From NCBI GenBank assembly GCA_045588485.1, contig JAZNEI010000083.1, positions 1 to 34,378 of the forward strand: 34,378 bases of DNA. The letters run 5' to 3'. Both the position numbers and the translations under genes were made by a program. The notes beneath the pieces were generated by a model. The model did no database searches and was not told the DNA's origin. It was given only the letters and a program-made list of their open reading frames with translations. Each line of letters opens with the position of its first letter. The stretch's first letter is position 1. This DNA is from HGM04593 sp045588485 (lineage in GTDB: Bacteria > Bacteroidota > Bacteroidia > Bacteroidales > Bacteroidaceae). Below, one piece after another: positions 17,962 to 26,364 of this stretch.

Positions 17962-18066
17962 CTTTCAGTATATATATGAATATTTTTTGTGATTATTCCG
18001 AACATCAAGCACAAACAATTGCTCTAAACTAAAGAATCAAGAATATAAAAAGTCTTAAAAATCGCG

Positions 18067-18074
18067 CAAAATTA
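18067..18074 (-). promoter_or_regulatory. Candidate -7 element of the SusCD operon
   Basis: The minus strand reads TAATTTTGCGC, matching TAnnTTTG, about 106 nt before the susC ATG. A TTTG occurs upstream only at 14-nt spacing, shorter than the usual 19-21, so the -33 contact is doubtful. A leader of about 100 nt would be usual for susC genes. Confidence 0.4.
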
Positions 18075-18170
18075 TATTTTTTTCCCGACAAATTGGATAT
18101 TTTAGTCCCAAAATCGATATTCCGCAATATATTTATAAATAAAAATACGATTTTATTAGGATAAAATGTG

Positions 18171-18178
18171 TTATTTTG
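18171..18178 (+). promoter_or_regulatory. Candidate -7 element of the hydrolase gene
   Basis: TTATTTTG differs from TAnnTTTG at one base and lies 32 nt before the ATG at 18211. No clear TTTG box is seen upstream. It is divergent from the SusCD operon promoter, about 100 nt away. Confidence 0.3.
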
Positions 18179-18210
18179 CATCCGTAAAGAAAAACAACAA
18201 ACCACAAAAT

Positions 18211-19713
18211 ATGAAGAAAGTATTTACAAGCATTATGCTGCTGTTGGCAGCAAATGTAGCATTTGCACAATCGAGCAAGGTAGTTAAAAAGAACAAAGAA
18301 GCCATAAAGAGTTACTTTACAAGCTCTTTGGCCGAGAGTAGAGGCACTTTTGAAAAAGATGCAAAAATCGACCTTGATGCTATTGAGGAGACACGCGCCG
18401 CAGTGTGGAACGTTTGGAAAAACTCTGTCGAGGAGTTCAACGAAGAGAAGCTCATACCTCTGGAGGCACTCGAGAACAGAAAAACGGGTAAGTGGAGACT
18501 GCCCGCCAACCTCGAGCCCAACGCTGTTATGAACTACTATTGGGGAATAAACACATTGGATAAAGTAGAGGGCAAACTCCCATTGTTCCTTTATATGCAC
18601 GGCTCGGGCGATAGAAATCAAGAGTGGGAGACCGGTATCGGTTTATCACTGCGTCGTTTCTACAGCCCCGGTGTTTACATGGTACCACAGATTCCCAACA
18701 TTGGCGAATACTACCGTTGGGCCATACAGTCTAAGCAGTGGGCTTGGGAGAAACTACTTCGTCTCGCATTCCTTAACGATACCATAGATGCCAACCGCAT
18801 CTACTTCTTCGGAATCTCCGAGGGCGGTTACGGCAGCCAGCGCCTTGCATCGTTCTATGCCGACTATCTTGCAGGAGCCGGTCCAATGGCAGGTGGCGAG
18901 CCGCTTATGAATGCCCCTATGGAGAATGTAGCCAATATCGCATTCTCGTTGCGCACCGGCGCTCTTGACGATGGTTTCGGTCGTAACATCTGCACACAGA
19001 GCGCTCTTGATGCAGCCGACAGCCTCGAGGCAGCTCACCCCGGATACTACAACCACTATATAGAGCTTATCCCCGGTGACGGACACAGTATCGACTATCG
19101 TCCCACAACACCTTGGTTGGCAAAATTCACACGTAACCCCCACCCCAAATATTTCTATTGGGAGAATTACGATATGTACGGTCGCAAGCGCGAAGGATTC
19201 TACAACCTTAAGGTGAATGTAGACCCCTCGTCAAGCAGCAGCATACGCAGTTGTTTCGAGGTTACAATGGACAACAACACCATCGAGCTTAATGTAAAGA
19301 GAGTACGCTACAGCACCACATTCTCAAAGGGCGGTATTCCTATGCTATTTTCAAAGAAGTTTACCGATGCCACACGTGGTAATGTAACCATCTATCTGAA
19401 CGAGAAAATGTTCGACCTTACAAAGCCCGTAAAAGTAATACTCAATGGCAAAGAGATTTTCAACGGAATGGTGGGTACAAGCCTCAAAGCAATGGTAGAG
19501 AGTTGTGCAATCTACTACGACCCCGAGCGCCTCTTCCCCGCATCTATCGATATTGATATTGCAACCAAGAGCGCGGTTCCCACAGCCATCAAAGATGTGA
19601 AGGCCGAAAAAAAAAACGAAAAACTAACTTACGACCTTGAGGGACGGTCGGTATCAAATGTAACTGAAGCCGGCATCTACATACAGGATGGTAAAAAGAT
19701 ATTGGTAAAATAA
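18211..19713 (+). CDS. Secreted alpha/beta hydrolase with C-terminal sorting-like tail
   Basis: This encodes 500 residues from ATG 18211, chosen because it begins a good signal peptide (1-19, ending NVAFA); an upstream in-frame ATG at 18166 would add 15 residues that spoil it. The catalytic domain (about 120-320) has an oxyanion HGSGD (130-134), nucleophile Ser203 in GISEGGYGS, candidate acid Asp253/254 (GALDDGFG) and His292 (GDGHSID). This is the layout of secreted esterases and PHB-depolymerase-like or peptidase-like hydrolases. The C-terminal end (YDLEGRSVSNVTEAGIYIQD then GKKILVK) matches the tail of two proteins at 27609-30401 and resembles a type IX sorting signal. Substrate unknown. 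It is divergent from the SusCD operon but may serve the same nutrient. Confidence 0.85.
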   Translation: MKKVFTSIMLLLAANVAFAQSSKVVKKNKEAIKSYFTSSLAESRGTFEKDAKIDLDAIEETRAAVWNVWKNSVEEFNEEKLIPLEALENRKTGKWRLPANLEPNAVMNYYWGINTLDKVEGKLPLFLYMHGSGDRNQEWETGIGLSLRRFYSPGVYMVPQIPNIGEYYRWAIQSKQWAWEKLLRLAFLNDTIDANRIYFFGISEGGYGSQRLASFYADYLAGAGPMAGGEPLMNAPMENVANIAFSLRTGALDDGFGRNICTQSALDAADSLEAAHPGYYNHYIELIPGDGHSIDYRPTTPWLAKFTRNPHPKYFYWENYDMYGRKREGFYNLKVNVDPSSSSSIRSCFEVTMDNNTIELNVKRVRYSTTFSKGGIPMLFSKKFTDATRGNVTIYLNEKMFDLTKPVKVILNGKEIFNGMVGTSLKAMVESCAIYYDPERLFPASIDIDIATKSAVPTAIKDVKAEKKNEKLTYDLEGRSVSNVTEAGIYIQDGKKILVK

Positions 19714-19730
19714 GTAATTTATAATCCGAC

Positions 19731-19778
19731 AATTTACGAACGGGGTTGTATCGTGCGATACAACCCCGTTCGTAAATT
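19731..19778. terminator. 48-nt perfect palindromic hairpin after the hydrolase gene
   Basis: Two 23-nt arms (19731-19753 and 19756-19778) are exactly complementary around a 2-nt centre (TG). The position, 17 nt past the hydrolase stop and before ruvB, fits a transcription terminator. The stem itself ends in AAATT, but there is no T run after it, so a strong RNA hairpin protecting the 3' end is an alternative. Confidence 0.5.
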
Positions 19779-19813
19779 CAGTGATAAAATATGCATAAAT
19801 CACATTTTTACAC

Positions 19814-19821
19814 TATCTTCG
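19814..19821 (+). promoter_or_regulatory. Candidate ruvB promoter -7 element
   Basis: TATCTTCG differs from TAnnTTTG at one base and lies 25 nt before the ruvB ATG at 19846. It would give a short leader. No good -33 box is visible. Confidence 0.3.
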
Positions 19822-19845
19822 CACATCAAAAAGAAAAAGAAAAAA

Positions 19846-20859
19846 ATGAGTTCTGAATTTGATATAAGAGGCAAACACAGCGACAAAGAGTTCGAGAATG
19901 CGTTGCGACCACTCTCTTTCGGCGATTTCAGCGGACAAGAGAAGATTGTAAGCAACCTCGGAATCTTTGTGCAGGCAGCCAAAATGCGTGGCGAATCGCT
20001 CGACCACGTATTACTTCATGGCCCTCCCGGATTGGGAAAAACCACACTGAGCAATATCATAGCCAATGAGTTGGGTGTAGGATTCAAGGTTACATCGGGA
20101 CCCGTTCTCGACAAGCCCGGCGACCTTGCAGGCATCCTCACCTCACTCGAACCCAACGATGTCCTTTTCATCGATGAGATACACCGTCTATCGCCAATTG
20201 TCGAAGAGTACCTTTATTCGGCAATGGAGGACTACCGTATAGATATTCTTATAGACAAAGGCCCGTCGGCACGTTCTATCCAGATAGACCTTAGCCCCTT
20301 TACACTTATCGGTGCCACAACACGCAGCGGACTGCTCACTGCCCCACTGCGTGCCCGCTTCGGAATAAACATGCACCTCGAATATTACGACAGTAAGACC
20401 CTTGCAGGCATCATCGCACGTTCGGCACATATCCTAAAGGTATCGTTCGACGAGGAGGCCACATACGAAATTGCACGCCGCAGCCGCGGAACACCCCGTA
20501 TCGCCAATGCCCTTCTGCGTCGTGTGCGCGACTTTGCACAAGTAATGGGCAACGGCCATATAACAAACTCAATAGCAAAACTTGCACTCGAAGCTCTGAA
20601 TATCGACAAATTCGGCCTCGACGAGATTGACAATAAGATATTATGTACAATCATCGACAAGTTCAAGGGTGGTCCCGTTGGAATAGGCACAATAGCCACC
20701 GCACTGAGCGAAGATGCAGGTACAATAGAAGAGGTGTATGAGCCTTATCTCATAAAAGAAGGATTCCTTAAACGCACTCCACGAGGACGCGAAGTCACCG
20801 ACCTCGCCTATAAACATCTTGGTCGAAGCCGCTACGGCAACGAGGGTTCACTATTCTAA
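19846..20859 (+). CDS. ruvB: Holliday junction branch migration ATPase RuvB
   Basis: This encodes 337 residues, the normal family length, from ATG 19846 (MSSEFDIRGK). An in-frame upstream ATG at 19753 would add 31 residues, start inside the palindrome, and is rejected. The AAA+ domain has Walker A GPPGLGKT (59-66), Walker B VLFIDEIH with Asp110-Glu111, sensor 1 GATTRSG, and the C-terminal winged helix (about 260-335: KFKGGPVGIGTIA, EPYLIKEGFLKRTPRGR). RuvB drives branch migration with RuvA during recombinational repair. ruvA and ruvC are not in the window. It ends 13 nt before the flippase gene, implying one operon. Confidence 0.98.
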   Translation: MSSEFDIRGKHSDKEFENALRPLSFGDFSGQEKIVSNLGIFVQAAKMRGESLDHVLLHGPPGLGKTTLSNIIANELGVGFKVTSGPVLDKPGDLAGILTSLEPNDVLFIDEIHRLSPIVEEYLYSAMEDYRIDILIDKGPSARSIQIDLSPFTLIGATTRSGLLTAPLRARFGINMHLEYYDSKTLAGIIARSAHILKVSFDEEATYEIARRSRGTPRIANALLRRVRDFAQVMGNGHITNSIAKLALEALNIDKFGLDEIDNKILCTIIDKFKGGPVGIGTIATALSEDAGTIEEVYEPYLIKEGFLKRTPRGREVTDLAYKHLGRSRYGNEGSLF

Positions 20860-20872
20860 CAATCTAGTATAA

Positions 20873-22360
20873 ATGGCAAAGCTACAGACACTGTTTAAAG
20901 ACACCGTTATATATGGACTCAGCAGCATAGTAGGACGATTCCTCAACTATTTGCTGGTGCCCTTATATACCTACTCAATGACCGCCGAGTCGGGCAACTA
21001 TGGTATTGTCACCAATGTATACTCTTGGGTGGCACTGCTATTGGCACTGCTCACATTCGGATTCGAGACAACATTCTTTAAGTTTGCCAACAACAGCGGT
21101 GCCAACGTACCCAAAGTACTCTCAATGTCGTTGCAGGTAATAGGTACATTGTGCGCACTATTCCTGCTTGCCATTTTCACTAATATCGACTCGGTAGCCT
21201 CGGTGCTCGACTACAGCGAGCATCCCGAGTTTGTCACAATGATGGCTGTCGTTGTATCTCTCGATGCCATTCAAGCAATATTGTTCGGATATATCCGTCA
21301 CTGCAAACGACCGTGGAAATTCGCAGGTCTGAAACTACTGTTCATAACAATGAACATAGCAATGAACCTTGTGGCTTTTCTGCTTATGCCATGGTTATAC
21401 AAAGAACACCCACACCTTGTCGATGGATACTACGATCCCAATAATCAGGCCTATTATATATTCCTTATCAACCTTATATGCACATCGGTGATAACGCTAT
21501 TCTTTATCCCCGAGCTGAGGCTCTATCGTCCCACAGCCGACATTAAGATGTTGCGTTCTATGCTATCCTATTCGTGGCCGTTGCTACTGCTTAGCCTCGC
21601 AGGTATCCTTAATCTTCACGCCGACAAGATTATATACAAATGGCTTGTACCGGGAGAGCGTGGCGAGGTAGAACTTGCCATATACGGAGCAGTAGTAAAA
21701 GTAGCAGCTATTATGGCAATGATAATGCAAGCCTTCCGCTATGCCTATGAACCTTTTGTTTTTGGCAACAGCAACCAGAAAGAGAGTAAGGAACTGTATG
21801 CCAAAGCAATGAAATACTTTATCGCCGTAGCAATAATGGCATACCTTGCAGTAGTATTTTATATGGATATTCTGCGCTACCTTATAGCCCCCGGATATTG
21901 GGAAGGACTTAAGGTAATCCCCTTTGTTATGATGGCCGAGATTTTTATGGGTATTAGTTTCAACCTCTCATTCTGGTATAAACTAAATAGCGAAACTTGG
22001 TGGGGAGCAATATTCTCTTTCAGTGGTTGTGCCATAATATTTGCCATAAACATTATTTTTGTTCCGCAATATGGATATATGGCCTGTGCCATTGCATCGT
22101 TTGCCGGATATTTCGTGGCAATGCTTCTCTCCTACATTGTTGGACAACGCCGAAATCCTATCTGCTACAATCTTAAAGAGATTGGTGCATACGCATTGTT
22201 GGCAGCACTACTCTATGGAATATCTTATATTACCCCCATTGAAAACAGTTGGCTTAAGATGGCATTCAACACCCTGCTTATGATTGTTTATCTTGCCTAC
22301 TTTATCAAAAAAGACCTTCCACTGAAACAAATACCTTTTATTAATCGTTTTTTCAGATGA
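20873..22360 (+). CDS. Polysaccharide/oligosaccharide flippase (MOP superfamily)
   Basis: This encodes 495 residues of a multi-pass inner-membrane protein with about 12-14 hydrophobic helices spread along its length. The N-terminus (KDTVIYGLSSIVGRFLNYLL) is the typical opening of Wzx-type flippases, which move lipid-linked sugar repeat units across the inner membrane. Its TM core has no obvious breaks. It is co-transcribed with ruvB and the DUF389 gene (gaps of 13 and 27 nt). No glycosyltransferases are nearby, so it is an orphan flippase and its sugar substrate cannot be inferred. Confidence 0.9.
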   Translation: MAKLQTLFKDTVIYGLSSIVGRFLNYLLVPLYTYSMTAESGNYGIVTNVYSWVALLLALLTFGFETTFFKFANNSGANVPKVLSMSLQVIGTLCALFLLAIFTNIDSVASVLDYSEHPEFVTMMAVVVSLDAIQAILFGYIRHCKRPWKFAGLKLLFITMNIAMNLVAFLLMPWLYKEHPHLVDGYYDPNNQAYYIFLINLICTSVITLFFIPELRLYRPTADIKMLRSMLSYSWPLLLLSLAGILNLHADKIIYKWLVPGERGEVELAIYGAVVKVAAIMAMIMQAFRYAYEPFVFGNSNQKESKELYAKAMKYFIAVAIMAYLAVVFYMDILRYLIAPGYWEGLKVIPFVMMAEIFMGISFNLSFWYKLNSETWWGAIFSFSGCAIIFAINIIFVPQYGYMACAIASFAGYFVAMLLSYIVGQRRNPICYNLKEIGAYALLAALLYGISYITPIENSWLKMAFNTLLMIVYLAYFIKKDLPLKQIPFINRFFR

Positions 22361-22387
22361 GGCACTGCCCCATTTGAAGAGACAGCA

Positions 22388-23743
22388 ATGAACATAGCCA
22401 AGATATTATACAACGAGCTGAAAGAGAGGCTCAACCCCACCCCCGACAAAGAGAACGAGAGTACAGTCATAGACAATGTGCGCCGCGCCGTTGAGTTTCG
22501 CGGTGTAACACTGTGGATACTCATTTTCGCCGTACTGATAGCCTCGATAGGACTGAATATCGACTCGGTGCACATGATTTTTGGAGCTATGCTCATATCA
22601 CCTCTTATGGGTCCCATAATAGGCACAGGCCTTGCAGTGGGAATAAACGATATGGAGCTGATGAAGCGCTCCCTGCGCAACCTTTTTACAGCATCGCTGT
22701 TTGCAGTGTTTGCCGCCACCATCTATTTTTGGATATCACCGCTTAACGAAGCTCAATCCGAACTATTGGCACGTACCTCACCCACGATGTACGATGTCAT
22801 AGTAGCTTTCATCGGTGGTGCAGCCGGATTCCTTGCACTCAGCAGTACCGGCAACCGTATACAGGTTATTGTAGGCGTAGCAATATCTACAGCCCTTTTG
22901 CCACCCCTTTGTACCGTCGGATTCTGCATTGCCACAGGCCGATGGCTCTTTGCCTTGGGCGCTCTGTATCTCTTTTTCATCAACTCGGTATTTATAGCCA
23001 TCTCGACATATCTTGGCGTACGTATCCTAAAATTCTCTCCGAAGGTATTTGCCGATAAACAACATGAACAATATGTAAAGAAAATGCTCATAATAATATC
23101 GGCAATAACCCTATTACCATCTGTAGTACTTACCTACAATATAGTACGCAAGACAATCTACATCCAAAATGCCGAGAAGTTCATAACCCAAGAGCTTCAC
23201 TTCAGCGGAGCACATATAATTGAAAAGCAGATAGACTATTCACGACGTACCATTGAAGCCGTATACATAGGCAATCATATTCCACAGTCTCTTGTCGAGA
23301 ATGTACGTGACCGTCTGCCGCAATACCATCTGCAAGGCACAAGACTCGATATTCTTCAGGATGGTGAACGGCGCGACAGTATTATGCTAAGTTCACTCCG
23401 TGCCAATATTGCACGCGATATTTACAATCGCAGCGACTCTACCGTACATCTGCGGCAGAAGATAAGAGAGCTTCGCGACAGCCTCGGCACAGTCATACGC
23501 TTCGGTAGCATAGATGCGCAAGTACTTAATGAAGCACATATTCTTTTTCCGCAAATAGAGGGCCTTGCATTAGGCTATCTGTGGAGCAGCTGTATCGACA
23601 GCAGTAGAAGCAAATTTGGAACATTTGCCCGAATAACCACAAACGGGGATATTGGAGAAGAATCACACAAACGACTCATAGAGTGGCTGAGACACCGAAT
23701 AGACGAACCACAAATACTAATTGAAATTACCTCGAAGAAATAG
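22388..23743 (+). CDS. DUF389 family membrane protein
   Basis: This encodes 451 residues. The N-terminal half (about 40-220) holds around six membrane helices with the family landmarks SIGLNIDSVHMIFGAMLISP and GPIIGTGLAVG, then FIGGAAGFLALSSTG and STALLPPLCTVG. The C-terminal half (about 240-450) is soluble and charged, an extension seen in longer Bacteroidetes members. DUF389 proteins (TIGR00341-like) have no established biochemical function. It is the last gene of the ruvB operon, 27 nt after the flippase. Family call is strong; role unknown. Confidence 0.9.
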   Translation: MNIAKILYNELKERLNPTPDKENESTVIDNVRRAVEFRGVTLWILIFAVLIASIGLNIDSVHMIFGAMLISPLMGPIIGTGLAVGINDMELMKRSLRNLFTASLFAVFAATIYFWISPLNEAQSELLARTSPTMYDVIVAFIGGAAGFLALSSTGNRIQVIVGVAISTALLPPLCTVGFCIATGRWLFALGALYLFFINSVFIAISTYLGVRILKFSPKVFADKQHEQYVKKMLIIISAITLLPSVVLTYNIVRKTIYIQNAEKFITQELHFSGAHIIEKQIDYSRRTIEAVYIGNHIPQSLVENVRDRLPQYHLQGTRLDILQDGERRDSIMLSSLRANIARDIYNRSDSTVHLRQKIRELRDSLGTVIRFGSIDAQVLNEAHILFPQIEGLALGYLWSSCIDSSRSKFGTFARITTNGDIGEESHKRLIEWLRHRIDEPQILIEITSKK

Positions 23744-23812
23744 AGACCAAGCATCTGCAAACTCTGCAAAAAGCCCATAAAAGAAAAAATTAAACAAAAA
23801 AGATGCAAAATA

Positions 23813-23844
23813 TTTGCAATTATCAAAATACCGCCGTATCTTTG
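23813..23844 (+). promoter_or_regulatory. Promoter of the tRNA gene
   Basis: TTTG (23813-23816), a 20-nt spacer and TATCTTTG (23837-23844) match the Bacteroidetes consensus exactly. The predicted start is about 10 nt before the mature tRNA 5' end. Confidence 0.65.
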
Positions 23845-23860
23845 CACCGCAAAAACCGAT

Positions 23861-23934
23861 GGCGAGATAGCTCAGCTGGTTAGAGCGTCGGATTCATAAT
23901 CCGGAGGTCGTGGGATCGTGACCCACTCTCGCTA
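23861..23934 (+). tRNA. tRNA-Met (CAT), elongator type
   Basis: A full cloverleaf folds: acceptor GGCGAGA/TCTCGCT with a G1-U72 wobble, D arm GCTC/GAGC, anticodon stem TCGGA/TCCGG with loop TTCATAA (anticodon CAT), T stem GTGGG/CCCAC and discriminator A73. CCA is not encoded. It is not the initiator: the anticodon stem lacks the three G:C pairs and the acceptor has no C1:A72 mismatch. A tRNA-Ile2 with a modified CAT anticodon cannot be excluded without the modification enzyme context. The T loop reads ATCGTGA, with A rather than T at position 54. Confidence 0.9.
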
Positions 23935-23935
23935 C

Positions 23936-23968
23936 AAAAATCCAACCTTTCAAGGGTTGGATTTTTTG
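23936..23968 (+). terminator. Intrinsic terminator of the tRNA gene
   Basis: TCCAACC (23941-23947) pairs with GGTTGGA (23955-23961), extended by flanking A/T pairs, and is followed by a run of T (23962-23967). It starts directly after the tRNA. Confidence 0.75.
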
Positions 23969-24137
23969 TTTATACCTACATTTGCGGCAGGGTGGACAAA
24001 AAGTGGCTCAACGTAAAATAATAGGATTATCAATATAATAGCTTCTTTTTTTTCGAACTATATTCTTTATATATTTCATTATTTTACATCCTGTTTATCT
24101 TATTCCTGAATTTTTACAATGTATCGCGATGTAAACA

Positions 24138-24169
24138 ATTGCAAGAAAAGAGACACTATATTATATTTG
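24138..24169 (+). promoter_or_regulatory. Possible upstream second promoter for the NfeD-flotillin operon
   Basis: ATTG (24138-24141), a 20-nt spacer and TATATTTG (24162-24169) match the consensus with one mismatch in the -33 box. It lies about 140 nt before the NfeD-like ATG. Apart from this and the next promoter, the gene-free stretch 23969-24308 shows only AT-rich sequence. Confidence 0.4.
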
Positions 24170-24226
24170 CAATATAGATGTTAGAAATACATCAAAACTA
24201 TGTTACAAATTTAAAATGTCTTATAC

Positions 24227-24258
24227 TTTGCCGATTTTAATAAAAGAATATATATTTG
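24227..24258 (+). promoter_or_regulatory. Promoter of the NfeD-flotillin operon
   Basis: TTTG (24227-24230), a 20-nt spacer and TATATTTG (24251-24258) match the consensus exactly. The predicted start is near 24265, giving a leader of about 44 nt before the ATG at 24309. Confidence 0.65.
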
Positions 24259-24308
24259 TAGCAGAGTGAGATTTACAAACAGTTATAAACCAAATAAACA
24301 TTAATACT

Positions 24309-24896
24309 ATGGAAGATTTATCAGTTTGGTACAATGGCCTCAGCGATACAATGAGGATTTTTTGGATTTGTGGTGGAGTGAGCACACTGGTATTCCTCGT
24401 GCAGTTTGTTATGACATTCATCGGTATAGGTGATGCAGATGCTGATTTCGACTTCAGCGGCGATGCAGGCGATACTATGGATTTCGGAGGAATGATGTCT
24501 CTATTCTCGGTACGCAACATTGTGAATTTCTTTATGGGATTCGGATGGGGAGGAGTCTGCATCGGAGAATATACCGATAATAAATTGATTCTTTACGTAG
24601 GTGCTACCATTATAGGTCTTATATTTGTTGCAGTGTTCTTTTTCCTTATTAAGCAGCTTCTTAAATTGGAGAGCAGCGGCAACATCGACATGAACGACTG
24701 TGTCGGAAAGGTGTGCGACGTATATCTGCGCATCCCGGCTGCAAAAAGTGGTAAAGGTAAGGTACAGATGAGTATAAACGGTACCATCATAGAGTGGGAT
24801 GCCGTTACCGAGGATGAGAATACTATAAATACCGGCACACAAGTTAAGGTAACAGCTGTTATCGGCAACAGCACACTGCTTGTCGAGCGTGCATAA
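24309..24896 (+). CDS. NfeD-like membrane protein (flotillin partner)
   Basis: This encodes 195 residues with three membrane helices (about 17-40, 66-86, 93-116) and a C-terminal OB-fold-like beta domain (about 128-195: DCVGKVCDVYLRI, INTGTQVKVTAVIGNSTLLV). An acidic, glycine-rich loop (GDADADFDFSGDAGD) links helices 1 and 2. Short NfeD-like proteins of this type pair with flotillin genes, as with B. subtilis YuaF and FloT. The flotillin gene here follows after 40 nt, so the pair is an operon. It is probably a membrane-microdomain partner that tunes flotillin assembly. There is no serine-protease domain, so it is not the long NfeD form. Confidence 0.85.
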   Translation: MEDLSVWYNGLSDTMRIFWICGGVSTLVFLVQFVMTFIGIGDADADFDFSGDAGDTMDFGGMMSLFSVRNIVNFFMGFGWGGVCIGEYTDNKLILYVGATIIGLIFVAVFFFLIKQLLKLESSGNIDMNDCVGKVCDVYLRIPAAKSGKGKVQMSINGTIIEWDAVTEDENTINTGTQVKVTAVIGNSTLLVERA

Positions 24897-24936
24897 AACA
24901 ATAATCAAAAAATATAATTAATTAAAAACTTAAATT

Positions 24937-26307
24937 ATGGATCCTTCAATTTTAATCGTTGGTGGTATAGCAATAGGACTTGCTATTGTTATCTCATTCA
25001 TCAACCGTTACAAACGTTGTCCTTCGGACAAAATTTTAGTAGTCTACGGAACAGGTTCGGGCAAATCATCTACGACCTGCGTACACGGTGGTGGTAAATT
25101 CGTTTGGCCCATTATGCAGGACTATGCATATCTCAGCCTTACTCCTATCTCTATTGATGCCAACCTTACAAACGCGCTCAGTAGACAGAATATCCGCGTT
25201 GACGTTCCCAGTCGTTTCACAGTAGGTATCTCTACCGACCCCGAGTCGATGCACGCAGCCGCCGAGCGTCTGTTGGGTCTTACTCCCACACAGATTCAGG
25301 AGCTTGCACGAGATATTCTCTTTGGTCAGCTTCGTTTGGTTATTGCAACAATGAGCATCGAGGAACTTAACAACGACCGTGATAAGTTCTTGGAGAGCAT
25401 CTCGACAAATGTCGAGGTCGAGCTTAAGAAGATTGGTCTGCGCCTCATCAACGTTAACGTAACCGACATCAAGGACGAATCGGGTTATATCGAGGCTCTT
25501 GGACGCGAGGCAGCAGCTAAGGCTATCAATGAGGCAAAGGTACGTGTAGCCGAGCAGGACAAGATTGGTGAGATTGGTAAAGCCGAGGCAATGAAAGAGA
25601 CCCGTATCCGTACATCAGAAGCTAACGCTTTTGCGGTAAAGGGAGAGAACGAGGCAAAGGTAGAAATTGCAAATTCAGAGGCTTATCGTCGCGAGAAAGA
25701 GGCCGAGGCACAGCGTAAGGCAAGTGCAGCCGAGAAGGTACAGCAGGCTAAGGCATTGCAAGAGGCATACGCTGCCGAGCGTGAAGCCGAGGAGGCACGT
25801 GCCGAGCGTGAGCGCTCAACCGAGACAGCAAACGTCATCGTACCTCAGGAGATTGAGAAACAGCGACTCATCATCGCAGCCGAGGCCGAGGCCGAGCAGA
25901 AGCGTGTTAACGCAAAAGGTGAGGCCGACGCTATCTTCGCCAAGATGGAGGCAGAGGCAAAGGGTCTCTACGAGATTCTTACCAAGCAGGCAGCCGGTTA
26001 CGACAAGATGGTAGAGGCAGCAGGCGGCGACGCAAACAAGGCTTATATGCTGTTGTTGCTCGAGAAACTCCCCGAGCTTGTAAAGACACAGGTAGAGGCT
26101 GTAAAGGGTATCAACATCGACCACGTTACAGTTTGGGACAGCGGCGCAGGCAATGGCGACGGCAAAGGTTCGACAGCAAACTTTGTATCGGGTCTTATGA
26201 AGTCGGTTCCTCCTTTGAACGAACTTTTTGATATGGCAGGACTGAACCTCCCCGAGTATCTTGCAAAGAAGAAAGAGGCCGAGGAGACAAAAGCCGAGGA
26301 GATTTAA
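24937..26307 (+). CDS. floT: Flotillin-family protein
   Basis: This encodes 456 residues. An N-terminal membrane anchor (about 5-22) precedes an SPFH/PHB domain (about 28-190; NRYKRCPSDKILVVYGTG at its start). A long Ala/Glu/Lys-rich coiled coil (about 190-360, many EAE and AEAE repeats) follows, then a C-terminal oligomerisation region. This is the layout of FloT/YqiK flotillins, scaffold proteins of functional membrane microdomains that affect membrane fluidity, secretion and signalling. It is paired with the NfeD-like gene upstream and ends before a strong terminator. The gene symbol is used by family resemblance only. Confidence 0.92.
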   Translation: MDPSILIVGGIAIGLAIVISFINRYKRCPSDKILVVYGTGSGKSSTTCVHGGGKFVWPIMQDYAYLSLTPISIDANLTNALSRQNIRVDVPSRFTVGISTDPESMHAAAERLLGLTPTQIQELARDILFGQLRLVIATMSIEELNNDRDKFLESISTNVEVELKKIGLRLINVNVTDIKDESGYIEALGREAAAKAINEAKVRVAEQDKIGEIGKAEAMKETRIRTSEANAFAVKGENEAKVEIANSEAYRREKEAEAQRKASAAEKVQQAKALQEAYAAEREAEEARAERERSTETANVIVPQEIEKQRLIIAAEAEAEQKRVNAKGEADAIFAKMEAEAKGLYEILTKQAAGYDKMVEAAGGDANKAYMLLLLEKLPELVKTQVEAVKGINIDHVTVWDSGAGNGDGKGSTANFVSGLMKSVPPLNELFDMAGLNLPEYLAKKKEAEETKAEEI

Positions 26308-26329
26308 ATAAATTTCCAATAAAACAATC

Positions 26330-26364
26330 GAGGGTGTCGTTAAGATGCGACACCCTCATTTTTT
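26330..26364. terminator. Shared bidirectional terminator
   Basis: GAGGGTGTCG (26330-26339) pairs perfectly with CGACACCCTC (26348-26357) around an 8-nt loop. On the plus strand ATTTTTT follows; on the minus strand a T-rich stretch (GATTGTTTTATT) follows. It separates the converging flotillin and glycerate kinase genes, and the kinase stop codon (26363-26365) overlaps the plus-strand T run. Confidence 0.75.

Noticed and set aside
18133..18621. 162-residue minus-strand open frame across the susC-hydrolase gap
   Set aside because: It overlaps the hydrolase start and the divergent promoter region and has no recognisable features.
19753..19845. Upstream extension of RuvB
   Set aside because: The added 31 residues begin inside the palindrome and are unlike RuvB N-termini; the ATG at 19846 gives the usual length.
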